A stretch of DNA of 64,000 bases from Affinundibacterium seohonense (GTDB lineage Bacteria > Pseudomonadota > Gammaproteobacteria > Burkholderiales > Burkholderiaceae_D), in assembly GCF_014284305.1 (NCBI RefSeq), contig NZ_JACOFW010000003.1:86476-150475 (forward strand). Direction: 5' to 3'. Made by a program: the position numbers and the translations under genes. Of this stretch, positions 53,698 through 62,610 are shown piece after piece. Under the pieces are notes generated by a model, which was not told where the DNA came from, searched no databases, and worked only from the letters and a program-made list of their open reading frames with translations. Within the stretch, counting starts at the first letter, position 1. The number at the start of each line of letters is the position of its first letter.

Positions 53698-56019
53698 ATG
53701 ACTATTCAATCGTACTTTTCTAAACCGTCAGCATGGCTACCATCGTGGCTGACAACATGGTTACCCATCTTCCTGATTGCTGCACTAAGCACTGCCTGTG
53801 GCGGTAGCGGTGATCAAGGGCGCGAGCCAATTTTAGGTCTTCCGGCTGCCAATTTAGTGGCGCTCAATGTATCACCGGCAAATAGTTCTATACAAATTGG
53901 CGGCATACAACAATTTGTCGCGACCGCCTCATTTGCGGATGGTAGCTCACGCGTAGTCAGCAGCGAGAGTAGCTGGACCTCCAGTATCGCAGCCAATGCC
54001 AGTATTTCCAATGCCGGTCTGGCACAAGGCATTGTGGCTGGCAGTACAACCATCACGGCGAAATATGCAGATAAAACGGCAACGGCTAACTTAACAGTCA
54101 TTTCGGTGAATTTAGTGTCGATCGCTGTGACGCCGACGAATCCTACTGTGCCCGTTGGGAATCAGCAAATTTTTAAAGCAATCGGTACCTACTCTAATGG
54201 CACCAGCACAGATATCTCAGCAATCACGACATTTAGTGTAAGTAACCCAGCCATTGCTAGTATCTCTGCATCCGGTACGGCTACCGCCGTGAGCGTAGGC
54301 GCCACACCAGTAGTTGCCCGCTCTGGCAGCGTAAGTGGAACTACTAATTTAAATGTGAGTCCAGCGGTATTGATGCAACTATCCATGGCACCACTTAACC
54401 CTAGCGTACAAGTTGGTGCAACACAGGCCTTAGTGGTTACGGCAAGCTATTCTGATGGCAGCACCATGAATGTCAGTGCCAACAGCACCTATGTCGCTGC
54501 CACAACGAGCGTCGTGAGTGTTGTCGCAAACACTGGCGTGGTGACAGGTTTAACCACTGGTAATAGTGTCGTTACAGCGACCTTCAATGGTAAAACAATC
54601 AGCACAACCGTCACAGTGACACCGGCGCAATTAGTCTCGATTGCCGTAACCCCAGCAAGCGCATTAATTAATATTGCAGCGACACAAAATTTTGTGGCGA
54701 CCGCAACGTATAGCGATGGCTCCAAGGCAAATATCAGCAATACCGTGATTTGGACCTCAAGTGATATCAGCAAAGCGACTGTCCTTTCTGGCGGCACAGC
54801 AACAGGTCTGGCAGTAGGCTCCAGCAATATCGCCGCAACTTTTCAATCTAAGTCAGGCAGCGCGCTACTAACTGTGATGTCAGCACCCGTGATCACTGGC
54901 GTGACAGTCACACCTGCCACCAATACTGTCGTGGCTGGTAGCTCAAGAAACTTTATTGCGACGGCAACCTACTCGGATAACAGTACGCTAAACATTACCA
55001 ATACGGCGAATTGGAGCTCAGCGCAGCCTTTCACGGCCACAGTGAGTCCGAATGGTTTGGCAATTGGTGTCAGTGCAGGTCTTGCTACTATCGTCGCCAA
55101 GGCAGATGGCTTTACCGGATCAGCAGAATTGACTGTCACACCGCTATTGGTCATGACGGCCATTACCGTCACGCCATCAAATTCGAGTGCAACAGTGGGT
55201 GCAAACCTGCAATTTACTGCAACCGCAGTCTTCGATGATTTGAGTACACAAAATATCAGCGACACCGTGGTCTGGAATTCCACCAATCCGGCTGTTGCGA
55301 CCATCAGCAATTCGGCACCTAAGGGCTTAGCTAGCACCTTTGTGGTCGGAAACACGACGATTACAGCGACTCAGGGCAGTCTCAGTGGCGGCACGAATTT
55401 CACCGTTACCGCTGCGTTAATTACCGGCATCAATCTGCGTAGTGCTGAGAGTTTTGCGGTTTTGGCTGGGAATTCAATTACCAATAATTCTGGTGGTTTA
55501 ACTCTGATCACTGGCGACATCGGATCACCATCGCAAACGGTAGATCCGGTACAAACCGCGGGCTATACCAACTATAAATCTGGCGCGATTTTGGCAACTG
55601 CTTTAGCCGATGTTCAAACCGCGATCGCCGATGCGAATGCACGTAGCTGCGATGTCAATTCCGCTGCCGGCATTAATCTTGGTGGTCAGACTTTGCCACC
55701 AGGTGTGTACTGCTACGCTGATGCAATTACCATCACCGGTACGTTTACGATGAATGGCCCGGGCTTGTATGTGTTCCGTACCGGTTCAACATTAGATAGC
55801 TCGTCAAATTCGATCGTCGCCTTGAATGGTGGCGCGTCGGCAGCCAACGTTTTTTGGGTACCCATCGCACCAACCACTTTGGGCGCTAACAGTGCTTTTA
55901 TTGGCACCATCATGACGAGCTCTGCCGCCATTACGATGGGCGATATGGCAACACTGCAAAATGGTCGCGTCTTATCGGCCAGTGCTGTGACGCTTAGAAA
56001 TAATGTAATCACGCTCTAA
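53698..56019 (+). CDS. lipoprotein with six BIG2 domains and a DUF3494 ice-binding domain
   Basis: 773 residues, AAAAGAGG before the ATG. Lipobox STAC followed by GGSG. Residues about 50-575 are six bacterial Ig-like (BIG2) domains of about 87 residues, each starting like LVSIAVTPxNPTVxVG and containing FVATATYSDGS. The C-terminal 190 residues are a DUF3494 beta-helix: SAESFAVLAGNSITN, TGDIGSPSQT, LPPGVYCY, GPGLYVFRTGSTL, NVFWVPIAPTTLG, FIGTIMTSSAAITMG and GRVLSASAVTL. This fold binds ice in cold-adapted microbes and also appears in adhesins. The Ig stalk would hold it away from the outer membrane. Confidence 0.88.
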   Translation: MTIQSYFSKPSAWLPSWLTTWLPIFLIAALSTACGGSGDQGREPILGLPAANLVALNVSPANSSIQIGGIQQFVATASFADGSSRVVSSESSWTSSIAANASISNAGLAQGIVAGSTTITAKYADKTATANLTVISVNLVSIAVTPTNPTVPVGNQQIFKAIGTYSNGTSTDISAITTFSVSNPAIASISASGTATAVSVGATPVVARSGSVSGTTNLNVSPAVLMQLSMAPLNPSVQVGATQALVVTASYSDGSTMNVSANSTYVAATTSVVSVVANTGVVTGLTTGNSVVTATFNGKTISTTVTVTPAQLVSIAVTPASALINIAATQNFVATATYSDGSKANISNTVIWTSSDISKATVLSGGTATGLAVGSSNIAATFQSKSGSALLTVMSAPVITGVTVTPATNTVVAGSSRNFIATATYSDNSTLNITNTANWSSAQPFTATVSPNGLAIGVSAGLATIVAKADGFTGSAELTVTPLLVMTAITVTPSNSSATVGANLQFTATAVFDDLSTQNISDTVVWNSTNPAVATISNSAPKGLASTFVVGNTTITATQGSLSGGTNFTVTAALITGINLRSAESFAVLAGNSITNNSGGLTLITGDIGSPSQTVDPVQTAGYTNYKSGAILATALADVQTAIADANARSCDVNSAAGINLGGQTLPPGVYCYADAITITGTFTMNGPGLYVFRTGSTLDSSSNSIVALNGGASAANVFWVPIAPTTLGANSAFIGTIMTSSAAITMGDMATLQNGRVLSASAVTLRNNVITL

Positions 56020-56105
56020 TAGCCAGTTTCCCCTACATTTAAACCACATCAAATCGCCAGTGAGAGCCACGAATCCAGTGGCTTTTGCTGCAACCGGAGA
56101 ATTAC

Positions 56106-57263
56106 ATGAAACAAAATAAAAAAGTCGGCCTACTCGGTCTTGTCACTTGTGCCTTGCTATTTAGTACACAAGCGAATGCCCAAATGTTCGACCAAGACAG
56201 TCAAACCAAAGAGTGGTCAAAATCAGCTTGGTACATAGGTGCAGGGCTAGGACAGTCACGCACGTCTATTGACGAACAGCGCTTGGTTCGCAGCTTGATG
56301 GATAACGGTGCGAATTCCGTGATGTTCACCAAAGACGAACGCGATCTTGGCTATAAGCTTTTTCTAGGAAAACAACTTAATGAGAACTTCGCTATAGAAG
56401 GTGGCTATTTCAATTTAGGTGAATCGAGCTTTTCTGCACTAGGGAATCCGGGCACACTCCATGGTCGCGTTGGCTTTCAGGGTGTGAATCTGGATTTGCT
56501 GGGTCGGGTGAACTTCACCGAGCGTTTTGCTTTCCTCGCGAATATCGGCATGCATTACACCGAAGCCAAAGCCCATTTCAACGGCGATCGTCTCTACGCA
56601 GTAAGCGATCCCAATCCTAGTGAACGAAAACTCAATGGCAAGTATGGCCTTGGTCTGGAATACCAATTGACAGAGGCACTCGCCGTGCGCGGACAGATTG
56701 AACGTCATCGTGTCAACGACGGCGTGCAAAATCGCGGTGACGTCGATCTGTATTCAATCAGTCTGGTCTACAAAATGGGACAGCCCGCTCCGCAAACCCG
56801 CCCGGCCTACGTTGCGCCAGAGCCTATGCCAGCACCAGCCCCAGCGCCATTGGTCATAACTGAAACAAGACCAGTACAGGAGGTCGCCAAACCAAGACCG
56901 GTGCCAGTCTCAGAAAAAATCAACTTCTCCGCCGAAGCTTTGTTTGATTTCGATAAATCCATCGTGAAACCCGAAGGAAAAGCTGCACTCGATCAAATGC
57001 TCGACTCCCTTAAAAACATGAATACAGAAGTGATGGTCACCGTAGGTCACACTGATTCGATTGGCAGTGATGAGTATAACCAAGCCTTATCCATTCGCCG
57101 TGCCGAAGCAGTCAAAGCCCACTTGATATCACGCGGCGTCGGTGCTGATCGCGTCTATACCGAAGGCCAAGGCGAACGTCAGGCGATTGCCGACAACTCC
57201 ACGAGTGAAGGCCGGGCAAAAAATCGTCGGGTCATCGTCGAAGTAGTTGGATCACGTCGATAA
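56106..57263 (+). CDS. OmpA-family outer membrane porin
   Basis: 385 residues from the ATG at 56106 (GGAGA upstream). The signal peptide ends near ANAQ. An eight-strand beta-barrel domain (WYIGAGLGQSRT, FAIEGGYFNLGES, GLGLEYQLTEALAVRGQIERH, YSISLVYKMG) is followed by a Pro/Ala hinge (PEPMPAPAPAPL) and a C-terminal OmpA domain (FDFDKSIVKPEGKAALDQM, VTVGHTDSIGSDEYNQALSIRRAEAV, EGQGERQAIADN, NRRVIVEV) that binds peptidoglycan. It starts 86 bp after the ice-binding-type gene and may be co-transcribed. Probably a major envelope-tethering protein. Confidence 0.92.
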   Translation: MKQNKKVGLLGLVTCALLFSTQANAQMFDQDSQTKEWSKSAWYIGAGLGQSRTSIDEQRLVRSLMDNGANSVMFTKDERDLGYKLFLGKQLNENFAIEGGYFNLGESSFSALGNPGTLHGRVGFQGVNLDLLGRVNFTERFAFLANIGMHYTEAKAHFNGDRLYAVSDPNPSERKLNGKYGLGLEYQLTEALAVRGQIERHRVNDGVQNRGDVDLYSISLVYKMGQPAPQTRPAYVAPEPMPAPAPAPLVITETRPVQEVAKPRPVPVSEKINFSAEALFDFDKSIVKPEGKAALDQMLDSLKNMNTEVMVTVGHTDSIGSDEYNQALSIRRAEAVKAHLISRGVGADRVYTEGQGERQAIADNSTSEGRAKNRRVIVEVVGSRR

Positions 57264-57272
57264 TCCATCTCA

Positions 57273-57306
57273 TAAGAGAGGCGATGATCTGTCATTGCCT
57301 CTCTTA
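57273..57306 (+). other. hairpin between ompA and the YXWXXGHW gene
   Basis: Stem TAAGAGAGGC / GCCTCTCTTA with a 14-nt loop, without a T-run. It may stabilise the ompA mRNA 3' end or attenuate read-through into the next gene. Confidence 0.55.
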
Positions 57307-57327
57307 ACAATTAACTGGGAATCTATC

Positions 57328-57711
57328 ATGTTAAAAAAAATCGTACTGATTGCTTGCTGTTCACTCACGTTGATGAGTGGCGTCAGCACAATTGCAAGCG
57401 CCCAAGATCTCAGTGTCGTGATGCGCTTCGGCCCTCCTGAGCCACGCACCGAATACAGACCACGAGCACGAAACGGCTACACATGGGCAGATGGGCATTG
57501 GGAGTCACGCGGACGCCGACATACTTGGGTCAAAGGATACTGGCTGCGCAATCAACGCGGCTACAATTATGAACAAGCACGTTGGGAGCAAGATGGGAAT
57601 CAATGGCGAATGCACCGCGGCAAATGGCAACGCAATCAATCTGATCGCGATCATGACGGCATCAAGGACCGCAACGACAGACAGCCGAACAATCCTAGAC
57701 GTCATGAATAA
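57328..57711 (+). CDS. YXWXXGHW repeat exported protein
   Basis: 127 residues from the ATG at 57328; the frame is open into the ompA gene but the signal peptide starts here and ends near IASAQDL. The mature protein has tandem motifs YTWADGHWESRG, HTWVKGYWLRNQRG and a degenerate YNYEQARWEQDGNQWRMHRGKW, i.e. the YXWXXGHW/YXWVXGXW repeat family. A basic and acidic tail DRDHDGIKDRNDRQPNNPRR resembles a thrombospondin type 3-like calcium loop. Exported to periplasm or surface; function unknown. Confidence 0.75.
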   Translation: MLKKIVLIACCSLTLMSGVSTIASAQDLSVVMRFGPPEPRTEYRPRARNGYTWADGHWESRGRRHTWVKGYWLRNQRGYNYEQARWEQDGNQWRMHRGKWQRNQSDRDHDGIKDRNDRQPNNPRRHE

Positions 57712-57907
57712 TACTTTGACTTTCAATCACTAAGCTCACGGCTTTTGATACCGCAACATAGGCTTTTAGCAAGAGGCCGCCACACACTGAATTCAAAGAA
57801 CAAAAGTCAACAATAAATAAATCTGCAGACAATTATTCAGGGGCATAACTTGGCATTAATAAGGTTTTGAAACTGAGTAATAAACGCGTTTTTATCCGCA
57901 TATAAAA

Positions 57908-57955
57908 AAACCGAAGCACAGACGATGTTTCTCGTCGATGGGCTTCGGTTTATTT
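57908..57955. terminator. bidirectional terminator
   Basis: AAACCGAAGC faces GCTTCGGTTT around a 24-nt loop, with A-run before and T-rich sequence after. It ends the OmpA unit and possibly transcription from the tRNA side. Confidence 0.75.
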
Positions 57956-58349
57956 TCTAATATGACCAGCTAAAATCTCAGCCCAATTAATCACTGATAT
58001 TAATCTCGCGTCCCTAGAGAATTACCCTGCGCGAGCAGTGCTCGCTTTGCACCTGAAAAACAAAAAAGCCGCTAAGTCTTTAAACTTAGCGGCATTATCT
58101 GGCGTCCCCAAGGGGATTCTCCTACACAAGCGCAGGCCGCGGAATCGCTTGCAAGCGATTCCCTTCGAATCCCCGGCGCGAGCAGGGCTCGCTTTGCACC
58201 TGAAAAACAAAAAAGCCGCTAAGTCTTTAAACTTAGCGGCCTTATTTGGCGTCCCCAAGGGGATTCTCCTACACAGGCGCAGGCCGCGGAATCGCTTGCA
58301 AGCGATTCCCTTCGAATCCCCTGCGCGAGCAGTGCTCGCTTTGCACCTG

Positions 58350-58388
58350 AAAAACAAAAAAGCTGCTAAGTTTTTAAACTTAGCAGCT
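58350..58388 (-). terminator. terminator of tRNA-Glu
   Basis: Minus-strand hairpin AAGCTGCTAAGT / ACTTAGCAGCTT (with short loop) followed by TTTTTTG, just after the tRNA-Glu CCA. Two near-copies with GCCGC/GCGGC arms occur in the upstream tandem units. Confidence 0.8.
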
Positions 58389-58393
58389 TTATC

Positions 58394-58469
58394 TGGCGTC
58401 CCCAAGGGGATTCGAACCCCTGTACTCACCGTGAAAGGGTGATGTCCTAGGCCTCTAGACGATGGGGAC
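58394..58469 (-). tRNA. tRNA-Glu (anticodon TTC)
   Basis: 76 nt including encoded CCA. Acceptor GTCCCCA pairs with TGGGGAC; anticodon loop CTTTCAC gives TTC; T-arm GGGGTTCGAATCCCC. It is followed downstream by truncated copies of its own 3' end. The glutamyl-tRNA synthetase gene lies 350 bp upstream on the same strand. Confidence 0.97.
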
Positions 58470-58646
58470 ATAAATCTGTCCTTATTACTGACCTTTTTTA
58501 CTGCTTTTACCTGCTTTATTTCGCTTCGTTATTTACGCTTGCGATCAAGTAAGACCAAGATTATATACTCAACTTCTTCATTCCTGCAAGCATTTTTCTG
58601 AAAAACTTAAAAAATACTTTGATGATTTGAATCTATAAACTGATCG

Positions 58647-58722
<76 letters not shown>

Positions 58723-58820
58723 GCACAAAACAGAACCGCGAGTATAGCAAGTTTAAGCTTTGATTGTAAAGCTTCATACTTGGCAATCTCGCGGTCGCAG
58801 CGCATCTTGACCCGTTATCT

Positions 58821-60239
58821 TTAGGCTTTACCTAGGCGCGCTAACACAACTTCTCTGCCGAACAATTCAATCACAGCATCGATCGACGGCGTTTGCAATT
58901 GGCCAGTCAATAGCAAACGCAGTGGCATCGCAAGTTGAGGCATCTTCAGGCCATGCTTGGCTAAAGTCTCTTTCATCATTGCGGAGATTGCGGCCTTGCT
59001 CCACTCAACAGTAGCACATGCTGCAGTGAAATCTTGTAAGGCAGGACGAATCGCATCAGTAATATGCTGCGTGACCAAAGCCGCATCAGGCATAGGCTGA
59101 CGATAAAACAGCATCGCTGCTTGCGCTAGTTCTACCGTGGTGTTGGTACGCTCCTTCAACAAAGCAATCACAGCATCCAAGGCTGGTGCATCTTGAAATT
59201 CAGCACCGGCTTTTTCCATATCGGCACGCACTAATTTCGCTAAGCGCTCATTGTCCGCGGCTTTAATATAGTGATTATTCAGCCAAGCCAATTTTTCTGG
59301 ATTAAATTGCGCGGCTGAGCTGGACAAATGGGTCAGATCAAACCAGCTAATCATTTGCTCCATACTAAAGACTTCGTCGTCGCCATGACTCCAGCCTAGG
59401 CGCGCCAAATAGTTAAGCAATGCCTCAGGCAAAAATCCCTTATCTAAATAATCCATGACGCTGACAGCATCGCGGCGCTTGGACAACTTTTGTCCATCAG
59501 TTCCCAAGATCATTGGCACATGACCATAGAACGGCAAAGGCGCACCGAGTGCGTTCAAAATATTAATTTGACGCGGTGTATTGTTAACATGGTCATCACC
59601 ACGAATCACATGGGTGATTTCCATATCACTATCATCAACCGCAACGCAGAAGTTATATGTCGGTGTGCCATCAGGACGGGCAATCACCAAATCATCCAAT
59701 TCACGGTTAGCAATCGTAATTGGGCCTTTCACGACGTCGTTCCAAGTGACTTCACCATCCAACGGATTCTTGAAACGAATCACCGGCTTACGATCTGCTG
59801 GAATGGCTGGCAAAGTCTTGCCCGCTTCTGGACGCCAAGTGCCGTCATAACGCGGCTTGTCGCCCGCAGCACGTTGACGTTCGCGCATGGCTTCAACTTC
59901 ATCCGTCGAACAATAGCAATGATAGGCGGCACCATCTGCCAACATTTTCGCCAACACTTCACGGTAACGATCCATACGTTTCATCTGATAAAACGGACCT
60001 TCATCGTGTTGCAAACCCAGCCAATTCATGCCATCCAAAATGGCTTGAACTGCTTCTGGAGTCGAACGTTCCAGATCCGTATCTTCAATACGCAAAACAA
60101 AGGTGCCACCAAAGTGGCGAGCAAATGCCCAACTAAATAAGGCAGTACGGGCACCGCCAACGTGTAAATAACCAGTAGGACTAGGCGCAAAACGTGTGCG
60201 CACAGCGGCCGTAGCTTGAGGTATGTGAGATGCAATCAT
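58821..60239 (-). CDS. gltX: glutamyl-tRNA synthetase
   Basis: 472 residues. Class I signature PTGYLHVGG (HIGH equivalent, residues 21-29) and KLSKR (KMSKS equivalent, about residue 255), with IEDTDLERS and [14 protein letters not shown] as in discriminating or general GluRS. The enzyme charges tRNA-Glu with glutamate. It is encoded upstream of tRNA-Ala and tRNA-Glu on the same strand, so synthetase and its substrate tRNA may be co-transcribed. Length is normal for the family. Confidence 0.97.
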   Translation of the reverse strand: MIASHIPQATAAVRTRFAPSPTGYLHVGGARTALFSWAFARHFGGTFVLRIEDTDLERSTPEAVQAILDGMNWLGLQHDEGPFYQMKRMDRYREVLAKMLADGAAYHCYCSTDEVEAMRERQRAAGDKPRYDGTWRPEAGKTLPAIPADRKPVIRFKNPLDGEVTWNDVVKGPITIANRELDDLVIARPDGTPTYNFCVAVDDSDMEITHVIRGDDHVNNTPRQINILNALGAPLPFYGHVPMILGTDGQKLSKRRDAVSVMDYLDKGFLPEALLNYLARLGWSHGDDEVFSMEQMISWFDLTHLSSSAAQFNPEKLAWLNNHYIKAADNERLAKLVRADMEKAGAEFQDAPALDAVIALLKERTNTTVELAQAAMLFYRQPMPDAALVTQHITDAIRPALQDFTAACATVEWSKAAISAMMKETLAKHGLKMPQLAMPLRLLLTGQLQTPSIDAVIELFGREVVLARLGKA

Positions 60240-60370
60240 GGATAGCTGGCGAATTTTACAAACACGACAACAACTATTGCCATCATGTCTAAAAATATCG
60301 CAGGAAAGTGAAAAACGCTATTTTACCGCCTTCACCCATTTCAAGATACCTCCATCCCACCAGCAAGCAC

Positions 60371-61015
60371 TCAACATGGGGCTACGCTATCGGCGATCAG
60401 GCGTTGCGGGTGAGACAGTAATAAAAAATGCTTGCCAGAACATCGCGAAAATAGACTCATCCCCAACTGCTGGGCAACTTGCAATCCCATTTCCGTGGTT
60501 CCTGAGCGCGACAGTAAGATCGGAATCCCCATTTGCGCGCCTTTAATCACCCTCTCTGAAATTAATCGCCCCGTGGTGTACAAAAGTTTTCTCTAGCCAC
60601 ATCTTACCTGCGATAGCATCAACCGCATTGCGTCGTCCGACATCCTCAACAAATTACATCAATGTCGCATCAGCGTTGAATAAGGCGCAGGCATGGACAG
60701 ATCCTGCTTTCTTGTAAATGGAGGAATGGGTGCGTATGGTATCGACAAGCTGGGTAATCGCACTCTGCTTGACTCTCGCATATCCAGGTAAGTGAATTTC
60801 ATCTAGTGAGTCCATCAATGCGCCAAATATGGTTCCCTGCCCGCATCCAGTTGTCACGACGCGCTTTGCCGTACGTTGCTCTATTTGATCTATGCCACTT
60901 TTAGTCACCACTGCGGCAGCGCCCACCTACCAATCGACCTGTATCGATTCAAGTTCGCCAATATCGCGAATCAATCGTTGGTTACTTAGATAGCCTAATA
61001 CTAGCAATTTGGATC
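60371..61015 (-). pseudogene. fdhD: fdhD-like formate dehydrogenase accessory gene, decayed
   Basis: Minus-strand fragments join to one FdhD-like protein: KLLVLGYLSNQRLI, RVVTTGCGQGT, HACALFNAD, FVEDVGRRNAVDAIAGK, then YTTGRLISERVIKGAQMGIPILLSRSGTTEMGL. FdhD transfers sulfur from IscS to the molybdenum cofactor of formate dehydrogenase. The frame is broken by a TAG at 60927-60929, a TAA at 60654-60656 and a frameshift near 60580-60592 (TTTG/TACACC), and there is no clear start. Three lesions show it has been inactive for some time; no formate dehydrogenase genes are present in the window. Confidence 0.85.
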
Positions 61016-61200
61016 TGCGCTTGGCTCAATAAGGGACTTGATTAGAAAGTTTACAGACATCATCGATATTGGCGTGTGTGGGCAATTAAGAGAGTGTGCG
61101 AAGCACAAGTTTCATGCAAATACACCACTACAGCTTTTTCCCATGAGCACGAGGCTCTACAATGTTAGTATCGCATCAATGATACCGTATCCTTTACATC

Positions 61201-62106
61201 GTGAAACCACAATCGACAACACGTCAAGCTCCCCTACCAACACGCCATGGCGTGAGCCCGAGTTACATCTGGATACCCGAGGGACATTGGGAAAGCGCGC
61301 TGCAATTTTTGACACAACAATTCCCTGATATACCCCCAAAAGTGTGGCTGATGCGCATGCAAAAAGCCGAAGTGTGCGACGGCGATGGGCAAGTTCTCAG
61401 CCCTGACAGCCAAGTCAAGCGCGGCATGTGCATTTACTATTACCGTGAACTTGAAGATGAAATCGCGATTCCATTTCAAGAGACTATTCTCTATCAAGAT
61501 GCGCACTTACTAGTCGTTGACAAGCCCCACTTTTTACCCGTCACACCTGGTGGAAAATATCTTCGCGAAACTTTACTGGTCAGACTCAAATGCACAACGG
61601 GAATCGAACATTTAACGCCGCTACATCGGCTAGATAGAGAGACGGCGGGTGTCATGTTATTTTCCACGCAGGTACAGAGCAGGGGAAAGTATCAAACTTT
61701 ATTTCAAGGCAGACAAGTCAATAAAACTTATCATGCCTTAGCAGCACACCTCAGTGAACAAGCGTTCCCCATTCACAAAACAAGTCGAATGGTCGAAAGC
61801 ACGCAGTTTTTTGTCATGCAAGAAATCGACGGCGAGCCCAATAGTGAAACGATGATTAGTATATTGGAGCGCCGTGGCGCGCATTCGGTTTACCTTTTGC
61901 AGCCAAGCACAGGAAAAAAACATCAACTACGCGTACATTTAGCAAGCCTAGGAGCGCCCATCATCAACGATCAATTCTATCCGGTGGCACTCCCGCAAGG
62001 TAGTGATGACTTTCAGAAGCCGCTGCAACTCTTAGCAAAATCGATCGCGTTTATCGATCCGATTTCGGGTGAACAACGGGAATTTCATAGCCAACTTCAA
62101 CTTTAA
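61201..62106 (+). CDS. RluA-family pseudouridine synthase
   Basis: 301 residues from a GTG at 61201. The catalytic motif LHRLDRETAGVMLFS contains Asp 145, and LLVVDKPHFLPVTPGG, KTYHAL and TGKKHQLRVHLASLGAPIINDQFYP are typical RluA-family blocks. The N-terminal 90 residues form an S4-like or short basic extension (WLMRMQKAEVCDGDG...). It isomerises uridine to pseudouridine in rRNA or tRNA; the exact target cannot be told. It is a single gene. Confidence 0.9.
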   Translation: MKPQSTTRQAPLPTRHGVSPSYIWIPEGHWESALQFLTQQFPDIPPKVWLMRMQKAEVCDGDGQVLSPDSQVKRGMCIYYYRELEDEIAIPFQETILYQDAHLLVVDKPHFLPVTPGGKYLRETLLVRLKCTTGIEHLTPLHRLDRETAGVMLFSTQVQSRGKYQTLFQGRQVNKTYHALAAHLSEQAFPIHKTSRMVESTQFFVMQEIDGEPNSETMISILERRGAHSVYLLQPSTGKKHQLRVHLASLGAPIINDQFYPVALPQGSDDFQKPLQLLAKSIAFIDPISGEQREFHSQLQL

Positions 62107-62279
62107 GCGGCATTGTCTTGCTGAGAATTTTCCGATTTTTAAGTCGCTTTTCTAAGGCAGAGCGTTAGTTCGCATAGTCTGCAATCAGCGTCATGGTGCT
62201 GAAACCAGCGATTGACACAAATCAAATCAAGTGCAAGGCGGTTGACAAGAATCCTAGCGCGAAGTATTATCTCACTTCT

Positions 62280-62356
62280 CGGAGTGTAGCGCAGCCCGGT
62301 AGCGCACCTGGTTTGGGACCAGGGGGTCCAAGGTTCGAATCCTTGTACTCCGACCA
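62280..62356 (+). tRNA. tRNA-Pro (anticodon TGG), copy 1
   Basis: 77 nt with CCA. Acceptor CGGAGTG / TACTCCG, anticodon loop TTTGGGA, T-arm AAGGTTCGAATCCTT. Identical to copy 2. Confidence 0.97.
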
Positions 62357-62362
62357 AATTTG

Positions 62363-62394
62363 AAGGATCGTTGAGAAATCGACGATCCTTTTTA
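62363..62394 (+). terminator. terminator after tRNA-Pro copy 1
   Basis: Stem AAGGATCGT / ACGATCCTT with loop TGAGAAATCG, then TTT. Confidence 0.8.
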
Positions 62395-62443
62395 GTTTCA
62401 CCAATTTCGAGAAAGTAATCGACTCGATTTGTTAGCAGTTTTT

Positions 62444-62520
62444 CGGAGTGTAGCGCAGCCCGGTAGCGCACCTGGTTTGGGACCAGGGGGTCCAAGGTTC
62501 GAATCCTTGTACTCCGACCA
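62444..62520 (+). tRNA. tRNA-Pro (anticodon TGG), copy 2
   Basis: 77 nt, identical to copy 1 from CGGAGTGTAGC to the encoded CCA, 87 bp downstream of its end. A local tandem duplication. Confidence 0.97.
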
Positions 62521-62525
62521 AGATG

Positions 62526-62559
62526 AAGCCTCGTTGAGAAATCAGCGAGGCTTTTTTGT
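62526..62559 (+). terminator. terminator after tRNA-Pro copy 2
   Basis: Stem AAGCCTCG / CGAGGCTT with a loop containing TTGAGAAATC, followed by TTTTTT. The loop matches that of the terminator after copy 1 although the stems differ. Confidence 0.85.
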
Positions 62560-62610
62560 TTCCCCAAGCTTTGTTTCGTGCTCAGAATCACGCTATCGGC
62601 ATCACGCTAG

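Larger units (their letters stand above)
58029..58469. repeat. three 147-bp tandem units at the tRNA-Glu 3' side
   Basis: Units start at 58029, 58176 and 58323, exactly 147 bp apart. Each holds a GCGAGCAGTGCTCGC-type palindrome, a terminator hairpin (GCCGCTAAGT...ACTTAGCGGC) and the last 20 or so bases of tRNA-Glu (ending with encoded CCA). In units 1 and 2 the tRNA part breaks off after the T-arm and is replaced by a segment with a 22-bp perfect palindrome (core ATCGCTTGCAAGCGAT). In unit 3 it continues into the complete tRNA. The unit 3 hairpin differs by paired changes that keep the stem. Confidence 0.85.

Noticed and set aside
58038-58442. 134-codon plus-strand ORF with 49-residue repeats, and its minus-strand mirror at 58022-58471
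   Set aside because: The 147-bp repeat is a multiple of three, so any frame repeats; the ORF runs through the tRNA-Glu gene and terminator hairpins and has no ribosome site.
58029-58469. CRISPR-like array
   Set aside because: Only three long units without unique spacers, built from tRNA and terminator sequence; no cas genes.
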